From an uncultured Alphaproteobacteria bacterium (GTDB lineage Bacteria > Pseudomonadota > Alphaproteobacteria > Rs-D84): a stretch of DNA of 30,659 nucleotides. This document shows, in pieces, positions 7,134 to 14,680 of the stretch. The notes below the pieces were generated by a model, which ran no database searches, was not told the DNA's origin, and saw only the letters and a program-made list of their open reading frames with translations. Both the position numbers and the translations under genes were made by a program. The stretch covers positions 1-30,659 of the forward strand of contig CAJGDN010000007.1 of assembly GCA_904502245.1 (NCBI GenBank), given 5' to 3'. The number at the start of each line of letters is the position of its first letter. Position 1 is the stretch's first letter.

Positions 7134-8366
7134 ATGCAAAAACCAGAACCGGCCGTAAATGGAGATACAATTTTTAGCGTAACTGATGCGTCCGCCCTGT
7201 TAAAAGGGGTTGTAGAAACCGCGTTCCCACGCATCAAAATCCGTGGTGAATTGTCGCAAATTACACGCGCAACATCAGGACATATGTACATGACCATTAA
7301 AGATGCAGGCGCAGCAATTTCTGTAATTATTTGGCGCGGAACACCCGTAAATTTTAAACTGGAAGACGGATTGGAAGTTATTATAACAGGTCGCTTTACC
7401 ACATACCCTGCACGCAGCAATTATCAAATCGTTGCCAGCGAAATCGAAATGGCAGGCGTCGGCGTAATCCTTAAAATGCTGGAAGAACGAAAACGAAAAC
7501 TGGCGGCAGAAGGACTGTTTGACGAAAGCAAAAAAAAGCCCCTGCCCCGATTACCCCAGCGAATTGGTGTGGTGACCAGCCCAACCGGTGCAGCGTTCCA
7601 GGATATTCAAAACAGACTGCGCGAAAGGTTTCCGGTGCATGTGTTACTGTATCCTGCGACTGTGCAGGGCGCAACCGCCGCAGCCGAGGTTGCAGCCGGA
7701 ATCGAATATTTTAATAAAATGCGCAATGTTGACGTTATTATTGTTGCACGTGGTGGTGGTTCATTAGAGGACCTGTTGCCTTTTTCAGAAGAAATTGTTG
7801 TGCGCGCAGCCGCGGCCAGTCAAATTCCGCTGATATCTGGTGTTGGACATGAACCAGATTGGATGCTGATTGACTTTGCTGCTGACCATCGCGCACCGAC
7901 ACCAACAGGTGCCGCCGAAGCTGTTGTGCCAACAAAATTGGCACTGATTCAGGAATTAGACAATATGTGGGTTCGGTTATCTGGAACCTTCATGACAAGA
8001 CTGATGAACGCAAAACAACGTATTGAAACAATCAGTATAAAAAGCCCAAAACAAGTTGTTATGGAACACGCACAACGTTTGGACGATTTAGGCAGAACAA
8101 TGAATCTGATAATTACATCAAAAATAACAAATGCCCATCAAAAAATGGAAATTGTTTCTTCATTCCCAAACATATTGCAAAACCGTATGTCTTCGCTGAG
8201 CCAAGCGTTAAATCACATGGAACAAATGTTAAATTCATTAAGTTATAAAAGCGTATTATCACGCGGATACGCAATTGTTCGTGACGCAAACAGCAAAATA
8301 ATCAGCAGAGCAGATTCTGGACGTCCTGCCAGTATCGAATTTGCGGACGGAATATTACAGATTTAA
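7134..8366 (+). CDS. xseA: exodeoxyribonuclease VII large subunit
   Basis: The 410-residue product begins with the OB-fold nucleic-acid-binding domain (about 12-110; FSVTDASALLKGVVETAFP, then IRGELSQ and SGHMYMTIKD). The catalytic domain follows, with RIGVVTSPTGAAFQDI, VDVIIVARGGGSLEDLLPF and ISGVGHEPDWMLIDFAADHRAPTPTGAAE. The C-terminal part is helical and coiled-coil-like. With XseB it degrades single-stranded DNA to short oligonucleotides. The length is somewhat below the ~450 residues of E. coli, mainly in the helical C-terminus. xseB is not in the window. The gene follows the YunG-like gene by 5 nt, with only a weak AAAGAG ribosome binding site, and ends at a bidirectional terminator. 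Confidence 0.96.
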   Translation: MQKPEPAVNGDTIFSVTDASALLKGVVETAFPRIKIRGELSQITRATSGHMYMTIKDAGAAISVIIWRGTPVNFKLEDGLEVIITGRFTTYPARSNYQIVASEIEMAGVGVILKMLEERKRKLAAEGLFDESKKKPLPRLPQRIGVVTSPTGAAFQDIQNRLRERFPVHVLLYPATVQGATAAAEVAAGIEYFNKMRNVDVIIVARGGGSLEDLLPFSEEIVVRAAAASQIPLISGVGHEPDWMLIDFAADHRAPTPTGAAEAVVPTKLALIQELDNMWVRLSGTFMTRLMNAKQRIETISIKSPKQVVMEHAQRLDDLGRTMNLIITSKITNAHQKMEIVSSFPNILQNRMSSLSQALNHMEQMLNSLSYKSVLSRGYAIVRDANSKIISRADSGRPASIEFADGILQI

Positions 8367-8394
8367 AAAAACCGCCAAATGGCGGTTTTTTTTT
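8365..8394. terminator. bidirectional terminator between xseA and the convergent gene
   Basis: AAAACCGCC and GGCGGTTTT form a perfect stem with an AAAT loop. A on the left and T on the right allow termination in both directions. Confidence 0.88.
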
Positions 8395-9643
8395 ATTTAC
8401 TAATACAATTTGCAAGCGACTGTGCAACCAACGACTGTTCTGTTTGCGATAATTCTGCAATTGGAACAACATAACAACGCGCACTGTCACGAATTACAAA
8501 AACCTTGGTTCCCTGGGTATATGCATGCTGCATATCGTCCATTTGGGCACTGGTTAAAAAGGCATTGTCTACGAAAACATTTGCCGGATTCATCCCTGCG
8601 TTTACAACCTGATATGCGGTTTGATAATCGTATATTTCAGAACGCGAGACAACATCCTTCCAAATCGACTGATTTGCATATGGGTTTTCTGCCGCGGCAC
8701 CAGTTGTTGGGAATGTCGCCCCCAATGCAATTGCTGCAACTGTTTGTAAATTTGATGGCTGTCCTGAATTTGAAGGATGCGATACAGTATTCAATTTCAA
8801 ATTATCACCGCACGCCAAATTCATACGATTTGTATAACCCGCCAACACAGCATCAACTGCAGCCTGCCAATCCGCCCCCTTGTTATTTAATTCCAGAGAA
8901 ACGATTTTTTCGGCCCAACCAAAAATATCCGCACCAACATTACCGGCACTGGCAAAACGCGTTACCATTTCCGCACTGCCCCCAGGGACGCCAGCACCAC
9001 AGTAATCCGTTAGCATATTATTCAATTTGCTGCTGGTTTCATTACCATAAGCAAGCGCAACCGAATGACACGCCATGGCTGCTTCTAATTCTTGGCGGCG
9101 TTTCAAACACAAATCAGAATTCGATTTAGATAATTGATTGGCCATATTTGACATGGACAGATATGACATAACCTCTTGCTGGACATATGATGGGCACAGA
9201 TGCGCTGCAGTATTCATACCAGATTTGCCATTAACGGTCCCAACACCATATTGTGGCAACAATATTTCTGTATCTTTTTGCAGACACAATAATGCATAGT
9301 TATACAATTCATTTTCAGACGCATATTGACATTTTGATTCACGTTGCCCCGGAACAATTGTTACATCGCCACAATAATCAGATAAGCATGCATAAATTTT
9401 CTGACGACATGCAGTATCAACGTCAGGCTGGGTCACCATAAAGTATGTGTTACGCTGATTTGTTTTATACGCCTGGGCAATGCCTGCATTGCCACGCAAA
9501 TTTGTACCCGATGTAGATGGCGCACCAACAATTAAACCACGCCCCTGATTTGATGAAGCGGTTGTGCCCGCAGACACCGCAACAGCTGCGCCCGCGAACA
9601 TGCAGACACCAACAAATCCGAACAGTCCAAAGAAACGTTTCAT
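8393..9643 (-). CDS. large secreted Cys-containing hypothetical protein
   Basis: The 416-residue protein has a signal peptide (about 1-22: MKRFFGLFGFVGVCMFAGAA, Ala-rich cleavage region). The mature part is Ala/Ser/Asn-rich. It has about a dozen Cys clustered in pairs such as ACRQKIYACLSDYCG, a CLKRRQELEAAMACH segment, DYCGAG, and a final ARCYVV ending in CISK, so an oxidised periplasmic or secreted fold is likely. I do not recognise a family. GAGAGGGGA a few nt before ATG is a strong ribosome binding site, and a good promoter lies at 9668-9696. The gene stands alone, divergent from prfB and convergent with xseA. It may belong to a lineage-specific family of exported proteins. Confidence 0.8.
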   Translation of the reverse strand: MKRFFGLFGFVGVCMFAGAAVAVSAGTTASSNQGRGLIVGAPSTSGTNLRGNAGIAQAYKTNQRNTYFMVTQPDVDTACRQKIYACLSDYCGDVTIVPGQRESKCQYASENELYNYALLCLQKDTEILLPQYGVGTVNGKSGMNTAAHLCPSYVQQEVMSYLSMSNMANQLSKSNSDLCLKRRQELEAAMACHSVALAYGNETSSKLNNMLTDYCGAGVPGGSAEMVTRFASAGNVGADIFGWAEKIVSLELNNKGADWQAAVDAVLAGYTNRMNLACGDNLKLNTVSHPSNSGQPSNLQTVAAIALGATFPTTGAAAENPYANQSIWKDVVSRSEIYDYQTAYQVVNAGMNPANVFVDNAFLTSAQMDDMQHAYTQGTKVFVIRDSARCYVVPIAELSQTEQSLVAQSLANCISK

Positions 9644-9667
9644 GATAAATCCCCTCTCGATACGCAG

Positions 9668-9696
9668 ATTTTATCATAATCCAACAAAAAAGGCAA
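9668..9696 (-). promoter_or_regulatory. sigma70 promoter for the secreted-protein gene
   Basis: Read on the minus strand: TTGCCT (9691-9696), 17-nt spacer, TAAAAT (9668-9673). The -35 boxes of this promoter and of prfB lie back to back, 8 nt apart. Confidence 0.6.
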
Positions 9697-9704
9697 ACAA
9701 TCAT

Positions 9705-9732
9705 TTGCATAAAAAAAATATATTGATATTAT
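9705..9732 (+). promoter_or_regulatory. promoter of prfB, probably leaderless
   Basis: TTGCAT (9705-9710) and TATTAT (9727-9732) have a 16-nt spacer. The -10 ends 7 nt before ATG 9740, and no Shine-Dalgarno sequence precedes that ATG. Confidence 0.6.
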
Positions 9733-9739
9733 AAATGAC

Positions 9740-10811
9740 ATGATTATAGCAACAGATGTTTTATCACAAATCGCCGACGACATTGCTGCCGTCAGGGGGT
9801 TTCTTTGACCCAGAAAAAATAAAATCTCAGATTGATGAACTGAGCACCGTTGTTAACACGCCAGATTTGTGGGATAACCCAGAAAATGCGCGGGCTGTTT
9901 TGCAAAAAAAATCGGCTTTGGAAAAGACATTGAATGAACTGATGGAATTAGAATCAGAATATCAAACACTGTCAGAACTGTATGAAATTGCCCCAGATGA
10001 CGCCGATGTTTTAAATGCTATTGAAAAATTGGGTGACGCAGCACACCGCGCAAAGTTTATAACACTGTTTCGTGACCCTGCTGATGGTAATGGCGCGTTC
10101 TTGTTTATTCAGGCAGGTGCCGGCGGAACCGAAGCACAGGACTGGGCACAAATGATGTCACGAATGTATACGCGTTGGGCAGAACGTCACGGCTTCACAA
10201 CAGAGGTCATTGAAGAACACGAAGGCGACACGGCAGGAATTAAAAATATTACATATCGAATATCTGGGGAACGTGCATATGGATGGCTTAAAAACGAAAT
10301 TGGCGTTCACAGATTGGTTAGAATTTCACCTTTTAATGCCAATGGAAAGCGCCAGACTAGTTTTGCATCGGTTGATGTGTGGCCTGATATTGATGATACA
10401 ATCGAAATTGAAATAAATGAAAAGGATTTACGCATTGACACATACCGCGCATCAGGTGCAGGTGGTCAGCACGTTAATAAAACGGACAGCGCAGTGCGTA
10501 TTACACATATACCAACAAATACAGTTGTGACATGTCAAAACGAACGCAGCCAAATTCAAAACCGCGAAATGGCAATGAAAATGCTGCGCAGTAAACTGTA
10601 CGAATTGGAAATGCAAAAGCGGGCCGAAGCCGAAGACGCCGCCAAAGCCGCCCAGAAAAAAATTGAATGGGGCAGTCAAATAAGAAACTATGTTTTATAC
10701 CCATATCAATTGGTCAAAGATGTTCGCACAGATGTTGAAAAAACAGATTCAGGGGCGGTGTTGGACGGCGACCTGGACGAGTTTATGTTGGCATCACTGC
10801 AACGCGGATAA
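9740..10811 (+). CDS. prfB: peptide chain release factor 2 with programmed +1 frameshift
   Basis: The gene should be read as join(9740..9805, 9807..10811). The first 22 codons run from ATG 9740 to CTT at 9803-9805, where an in-frame TGA stops them. Shifting +1 resumes with GAC CCA GAA and gives a 356-residue RF2, close to the usual ~365. The SPF tripeptide that reads UGA/UAA is at about residues 196-198, and the GGQ motif that triggers peptidyl-tRNA hydrolysis is at about 241-243 (GAGGQHVNKTDSAVR). The frameshift autoregulates RF2: scarce RF2 slows termination at the TGA and favours shifting. The upstream promoter suggests a leaderless message. Confidence 0.96.
9794..9809 (+). other. prfB programmed +1 ribosomal frameshift site
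   Basis: AGGGGG (9794-9799), an internal Shine-Dalgarno-like sequence, lies 3 nt before CTT TGA C (9803-9809). This reproduces the canonical RF2 site (AGGGGG-TNT-CTT-TGA-C), with TTT in the middle codon. Confidence 0.97.
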
Positions 10812-10817
10812 GACCAC

Positions 10818-10845
10818 TTGCATTTAATTCGCAATCAATTATAAT
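10818..10845 (+). promoter_or_regulatory. promoter of tRNA-Arg
   Basis: TTGCAT (10818-10823), a 16-nt spacer and a perfect TATAAT (10840-10845). The start is expected about 3-4 nt before the mature tRNA. The CAU-tRNA promoter at 20586 has the same design. Confidence 0.8.
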
Positions 10846-10855
10846 TACAACGTTT

Positions 10856-10932
10856 GCACCCGTGGCTTAACTGGATAGAGCATCGCCCTCCGAAGGCGGG
10901 GATTGCGCGTTCGAATCGCGCCGGGTGCGCCA
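10856..10932 (+). tRNA. tRNA-Arg (anticodon CCG)
   Basis: A full cloverleaf of 77 nt with encoded CCA. The acceptor GCACCCG pairs with CGGGTGC, and the anticodon stem TCGCC pairs with GGCGG around loop CTCCGAA, placing CCG at 10890-10892. The T-arm GCGCG-TTCGAAT-CGCGC is perfect. It decodes CGG. A promoter lies just upstream and a bidirectional terminator just downstream, so it is a single-gene unit. Confidence 0.95.
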
Positions 10933-10944
10933 GTTTTTATATGT

Positions 10945-10972
10945 AAAAAACCGCCAAGATTGGCGGATTTTT
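10945..10972. terminator. bidirectional terminator after tRNA-Arg and the convergent lipoprotein gene
   Basis: CCGCCA and TGGCGG pair around AGAT (10951-10966), with an A run before and ATTTTT after. Confidence 0.85.
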
Positions 10973-11417
10973 ATTTTTCCAATTTATCCAATATTTGATT
11001 AAGCATGCGAACAGAACTGTTTGCACAGCCGCGACCACGCCATGTCATGATTTCTGCACCTGATTTCTGGTCTGCAATTGACATATTGAAATTCCACCAC
11101 CAAAACCCATTCAGTGCACACCAAATGGGGCGAAACGTTTCGCTGCGTTCGGATACCTTGACCACGTATCTTGCATCTGATGGGATTTTTGTTTTATCGC
11201 GATCGATGGTTTCCGACATTTCATTTGATTCAACAGCACCAACTAATACAGTGTAACCACGTTCTTCTAAAACTTCTTTGACACTGCGACGCATAGAGTA
11301 TCCACCACGATCCGCATATACCGGCGCGCCAGTATCCATGGTGTTTGGTTTCATGTAAACACTGTTGCATGCAGTTAATGAAATTAACAACGATGATAAA
11401 ATCAAAAATTTATACAT
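10971..11417 (-). CDS. small lipoprotein, unknown function
   Basis: The 148-residue protein has a lipoprotein signal peptide (MYKFLILSSLLISLTACNS; lipobox LTAC, lipidated Cys17). The mature domain has a mixed alpha/beta pattern: SVKEVLEERGYTVLVGAVES, then a DARYVVKVSERSE strand, an aromatic FWWWNFNMSIAD strand and a C-terminal helix, NSSVRMLNQILDKLEK. Two further Cys are present (IWCALNG and RGCANS). No family is recognised. GCGAGG lies about 8 nt before ATG. The gene is convergent with tRNA-Arg and divergent from the glycosyltransferase pair. Confidence 0.75.
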   Translation of the reverse strand: MYKFLILSSLLISLTACNSVYMKPNTMDTGAPVYADRGGYSMRRSVKEVLEERGYTVLVGAVESNEMSETIDRDKTKIPSDARYVVKVSERSETFRPIWCALNGFWWWNFNMSIADQKSGAEIMTWRGRGCANSSVRMLNQILDKLEK

Positions 11418-11473
11418 AAAAAAACCTCGCTTTGTAATTATTCTTAACTTTACCCCAGGCCTATATTCAAAAC

Positions 11474-11491
11474 AAGGGAAAATATTCCCTT
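11474..11491. repeat. perfect inverted repeat, possible operator
   Basis: AAGGGAA and TTCCCTT are separated by AATA in the divergent intergenic region between the lipoprotein gene and the glycosyltransferase leader. Symmetry and position suit a dimeric regulator, but no regulator is identified. Confidence 0.35.
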
Positions 11492-11515
11492 TACTTTAAA
11501 CGAATAGTATCCTAG

Positions 11516-11645
11516 ACTGGTGTAGGTTAGCATGTTTATGCAGACCAGTTAATCCTAATACATAAACGGTGGGTGTTGGCGTACATTATGATGCGCCGGG
11601 ATGAGTTTTTTAACTGCACCAGTTGTTCACCCACCACCACGTTTT
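11516..11645 (+). promoter_or_regulatory. candidate structured RNA leader of the glycosyltransferase operon
   Basis: Several helices can be drawn. ACTGGT (11516-11521) pairs with ACCAGT (11544-11549) around the small hairpin GCAT-GTTT-ATGC. GGTGGGTG (11568-11575) pairs with CACCCACC (11628-11635) and encloses GGCGTA/TGCGCC (11578-11597) and AACTG-CAC-CAGTT (11612-11624), making a three-way junction. ACTGGTG can instead pair with CACCAGT at 11617-11623, so two folds exclude each other. A GTTTTT tract (11641-11646) follows the large stem and precedes the ribosome binding site. I recognise no known RNA family. It could be an attenuator, a riboswitch-like element or an independent small RNA. The 244-nt stretch 11418-11661 holds no gene otherwise. 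Confidence 0.45.
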
Positions 11646-11661
11646 TGAAAGGCCGGACAAT

Positions 11662-12816
11662 ATGAAAAAAATTAACGTTGCGTTTTGTATTCCAGATATG
11701 ATTATCGGTGGAGTAGAAACAGTTTTGATTTCAACATTAGAAGAATTATTAAAAATAGGAGAGTTTAACATATCTGTTTTTATGCGCTCTCCTTTGCAAG
11801 AGCCTTTTTATATAGAGTGGTTTGAGAAACATCCAGAAATCAAGTTAACTAGCACTGCACCATTAGTGCCTTTTTTTGAAATGTTGAAAAAACATACAAA
11901 GTTTTTTCCGTTAGAAAATATAAGAAAAATCATCTTTTCAATATATAAAAGATACAAACGATTAACTCTTTCATATGGAAACATTGATATATTTATCGAT
12001 TATAAAAACTGCCAATTTTTTAAAGAATTACAAAATATAAAAAAACCTAAAATAACCTGGATTCATGGTTCTTTTGAGTTTTTCGAAGAGCATAGATACA
12101 TTAATATGATAAAAAAATACGACAAACTTGTAGTGTTAACCAATGATTTTATGAATGATTTTATTAAAAAATATCCCGAACACAAGAATAAGGTTATCAA
12201 TATATATAACCCAATAGGTTTAGATGATATTAAAAGTAAGTTAGAAAAAGCACCAAGATATGAAGGTAAATATTTTTGTTGCGTTTCAAGACTGTCTCCT
12301 CCAAAAGATATTAGAACAATAATTTATGCCTTTAATGAATTCTATCAAAGAGATAACGCAAAGGATATTAAATTACTTATTGTTGGCGATGGACCAAAAA
12401 GAAAAGAGTTAGAAGATTTGAAAGAAAACTTAGTCGCACGTGATAATATTGTCTTCATCGGAACAGCCACAAACCCATACGGATATATGCAAGATTCTAT
12501 TGCACATATTTTATCTAGCACACATGAGGGATTCGGGATGGTTTTGACCGAAGCTGCAATCACAAAAACATTAAACATATCCTCAAATCACAAAAGTGGC
12601 GCATCTGAAATCTTATTAGATGGTCAAGGTGGTTATCTGTTCGAGATTGGTGATGTAATTGGCTTGTCAAAAATTATGTCTATCGCTTGCACAAACGACA
12701 TAGAACGACAGAAAAAAATCGATACTATGTACGATTCTCTTGAACGTTTCTCTGCAACGAAAACAACAGAAAAAATTTATTCGTTAATAAAAGAGACTCT
12801 GCATGACCACAGATAA
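11662..12816 (+). CDS. GT4-type glycosyltransferase
   Basis: The 384-residue product has the two-domain GT-B layout. The N-terminal domain begins VAFCIPDMIIGGVETVLIS, with the GG loop typical of GT4 acceptor domains. The C-terminal donor domain begins YFCCVSRLSPPKDIRTII and contains LLIVGDGPKRKELE, NIVFIGTATNPYGYM, and the nucleotide-sugar signature HEGFGMVLTEAA with the E-x7-E pattern. It probably adds a hexose to a surface polysaccharide or lipid; the donor and acceptor are not readable. GAAAGG lies 9 nt before ATG. An in-frame TTG at 11623 falls inside the leader stem and is unlikely. Codon use differs from the neighbours (AGA is the commonest Arg codon), suggesting acquisition. It overlaps the next gene by 14 nt. 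Confidence 0.88.
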   Translation: MKKINVAFCIPDMIIGGVETVLISTLEELLKIGEFNISVFMRSPLQEPFYIEWFEKHPEIKLTSTAPLVPFFEMLKKHTKFFPLENIRKIIFSIYKRYKRLTLSYGNIDIFIDYKNCQFFKELQNIKKPKITWIHGSFEFFEEHRYINMIKKYDKLVVLTNDFMNDFIKKYPEHKNKVINIYNPIGLDDIKSKLEKAPRYEGKYFCCVSRLSPPKDIRTIIYAFNEFYQRDNAKDIKLLIVGDGPKRKELEDLKENLVARDNIVFIGTATNPYGYMQDSIAHILSSTHEGFGMVLTEAAITKTLNISSNHKSGASEILLDGQGGYLFEIGDVIGLSKIMSIACTNDIERQKKIDTMYDSLERFSATKTTEKIYSLIKETLHDHR

Positions 12817-13909
12817 TAATATCCCAAAGATATCAATAATTGTTCCTGTATACAATGTTGAAAAATATCTTTTTGAATGCCTTGATAGTCTTGTTAAACA
12901 GACAATGTCAGATATAGAAATTATATGCATAGATGATTGCAGTACTGATAATTCTGAAAATATTTTAAAACACTTTGCCGATACAGACGAACGCGTACGC
13001 GTGATAAAACACGATGTCAATTCTGGACTAAGCGCCAGTCGCAACACAGGCATAAAAAATGCCAGGTCAGATTATATTATGTTTTGCGATTCTGATGATT
13101 ATTACATGCCCGAAACATGCGAAAAAATGTTTGATGCAATACGTACAACAGATGCTGACATTGCATGTTGCAGCATAAAACTGCTGTACGAAGATAATAA
13201 CAAAAAGCAAAACAACACAGATATATACACAATAAAAAAACAGGGTGTTTTCCAATTGCAATTTGACTCGATTAGTGAGTACCCAGTATGCGCAGTGAAT
13301 AAAATATATAAAAAACAAATAATTCTAGATAACAATTTGTTTTTTCCAATTGGACTTCGTTATGAAGACTGTTTTTATTGGCCCGCCTATTGTAATTATG
13401 TAAAAAGAATTGCTTTTATCCCTGATTATTTATATGTATACAGAATCCGTTCTGGTTCTATAATGACAACATCCAATATCTCTAAACTTAATTTAGATCC
13501 GATTAAGATTGCTGTCACTTATTTCAAATACTCAAATGAACACAATGTATTTGCAGGAACAGAAAATTGGTTTTGGGGCAAAATGTTTTATGAAATGTTA
13601 AAAAGTTCGCTGATTTACTCAGGTAAAAACAACTATAAAACATGTTATAATTTTGCTAAGGACTTTATAAACAAAAACTTTTGCGATGCATGCGTTGATT
13701 TCTTTACAAAAAGAAAAATACGTTTAATACAAAATGAATGCGTGTTGGAAAAGAATATACTTGGATTCTTTAATATTAAAAAAGGGGCTGAAAAAGAAGA
13801 AATAAAAATAGGCCCAGCAAGCATCTTTAAGAAAAAATATACAGATAAAAAATGCTGTATTTATATTTTTGGAATTAAAGTTTTATCAAAACCAGTCGAA
13901 ATAATATAA
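12803..13909 (+). CDS. GT2 family glycosyltransferase
   Basis: The 368-residue product has the GT-A fold signatures of CAZy GT2: ISIIVPVYNVEKYLFECLDS at the N-terminus, the nucleotide-binding IDDCSTDNS, the conserved SGLSASRNTGI, and the DXD-type metal site CDSDD at about residues 96-99. A later YEDCFYWPAY and VYRIRSGSIM match the acceptor side of the WcaA/EpsJ-like branch. The last 100 residues are variable and Lys-rich. It most likely transfers a sugar to a surface glycan together with the overlapping upstream GT4 enzyme. Codon use is mixed: the first part contains CGC/CGT Arg codons like the chromosome, while the distal part is AT-rich. Confidence 0.9.
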   Translation: MTTDNNIPKISIIVPVYNVEKYLFECLDSLVKQTMSDIEIICIDDCSTDNSENILKHFADTDERVRVIKHDVNSGLSASRNTGIKNARSDYIMFCDSDDYYMPETCEKMFDAIRTTDADIACCSIKLLYEDNNKKQNNTDIYTIKKQGVFQLQFDSISEYPVCAVNKIYKKQIILDNNLFFPIGLRYEDCFYWPAYCNYVKRIAFIPDYLYVYRIRSGSIMTTSNISKLNLDPIKIAVTYFKYSNEHNVFAGTENWFWGKMFYEMLKSSLIYSGKNNYKTCYNFAKDFINKNFCDACVDFFTKRKIRLIQNECVLEKNILGFFNIKKGAEKEEIKIGPASIFKKKYTDKKCCIYIFGIKVLSKPVEII

Positions 13910-13920
13910 GACTGGTTTTG
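13887..13920. terminator. terminator after the glycosyltransferase pair, overlapping its stop codon
   Basis: CAAAACCAGTC and GACTGGTTTTG form a perfect 11-bp stem with a 12-nt loop. The left arm lies inside the end of the coding region. T runs on both strands make it usable by the convergent gene too. Confidence 0.75.
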
Positions 13921-13929
13921 TCATTTTTA

Positions 13930-14562
13930 CTAACACCAACGCCCAATTACAGTCCATTGAACCGGAATGTTGTTAGACACCCCATAACCGTCATTATAAC
14001 CAGATTGATATATATTGAACCCATATGCTGTAATTGCTTCTGGATAACAATTGTTTCCATTTGTTCTTTGCAATGAAAGCATTGACACTATTACATACAG
14101 ATTATCAACCATTTTAACACAGAACTGCGCTTTGTCAGTAGAACGCCCACCCTGCTCAATCCAGCCGGATTTGTATTTGCGGTACCATGTGTAATTGTTT
14201 TCTGGTGTTGGCATCTGCCATTCGATTACATAGTCTGTACCCGTCATGTCTGTAACAGTATCCGCACGCGCCATGGTTGTGCCGCCCGGCGTTGAACCAT
14301 CGTGAACACGTATTGTGTTACAATCTGTATCCATTGTAATTTCTCCGCATACGCCGGTATAGTTATCGTTTTCGGTACTGTTGCCACGTTTAATCTTTAA
14401 TTTGCGATTGTTATGCGTATTGTTCAGATATTTTTCAATATTAAATCCCGTCAGGCGACGACACATTTCACATGTTATGTCGCGGCGTTCTTGCGGGCTG
14501 ATTGATTCTTCTATGAAACGCATAAGAGTGTTCAATAGAACCGTTTTATCATGTGCAGTCAT
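13930..14562 (-). CDS. phage tail-fibre / Mtd N-domain-like protein
   Basis: The product is 210 residues from ATG 14562, with a T-rich spacer and AAAGG upstream; an in-frame GTG at 14592 is less likely. The N-terminal ~60 residues form a helical domain with two Cys. Then KIKRG, GEITMDTDCNTIRVHDGSTP and GGTTMARAD match the beta-rich repeat at the base of phage tail fibres, similar to the N-terminal domain of the major tropism determinant. It continues with YTWYRKYKSGWIEQGG, a motif common in tail-fibre C-terminal domains, and ends VQWTVIGRWC. No signal peptide and no other phage genes are nearby. It may be a domesticated fibre, a secreted adhesin or a prophage remnant. Confidence 0.7.
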   Translation of the reverse strand: MTAHDKTVLLNTLMRFIEESISPQERRDITCEMCRRLTGFNIEKYLNNTHNNRKLKIKRGNSTENDNYTGVCGEITMDTDCNTIRVHDGSTPGGTTMARADTVTDMTGTDYVIEWQMPTPENNYTWYRKYKSGWIEQGGRSTDKAQFCVKMVDNLYVIVSMLSLQRTNGNNCYPEAITAYGFNIYQSGYNDGYGVSNNIPVQWTVIGRWC

Positions 14563-14603
14563 AAAAATTACCTTTTTTTTACTTTCCTGCACCAGTTGTT
14601 TAA

Positions 14604-14639
14604 ATAAAAAAATCAGACCGCATACGCTGTGTCTGATTT
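14604..14639 (-). terminator. intrinsic terminator of the GT4 gene (minus strand)
   Basis: AAATCAGAC and GTCTGATTT form a perfect 9-bp stem with a 12-nt loop. On the minus strand a run of T follows. Confidence 0.8.
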
Positions 14640-14680
14640 GTGTGTATTATATCAAAAAATAGCATAAAAATCAAGCAATT

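Noticed and set aside
11568..11639. 72-nt segment with GGTGGGT/ACCCACC ends followed by ACCA, considered as a tRNA or tRNA-like end of a split tmRNA.
   Set aside because: There is no T-arm with TTCRA, no D-arm and no anticodon stem at the right place; the internal hairpins do not fit a cloverleaf.
11614..14600. 14-nt direct repeat CTGCACCAGTTGTT at 11614-11627 and 14587-14600, flanking the glycosyltransferase pair and the tail-fibre-like gene, considered as attachment or insertion boundaries.
   Set aside because: A 14-mer repeat is expected by chance in about 30 kb, and the core GCACCAGTTGT also occurs inside coding regions near 8699 and 22749. No integrase is present.
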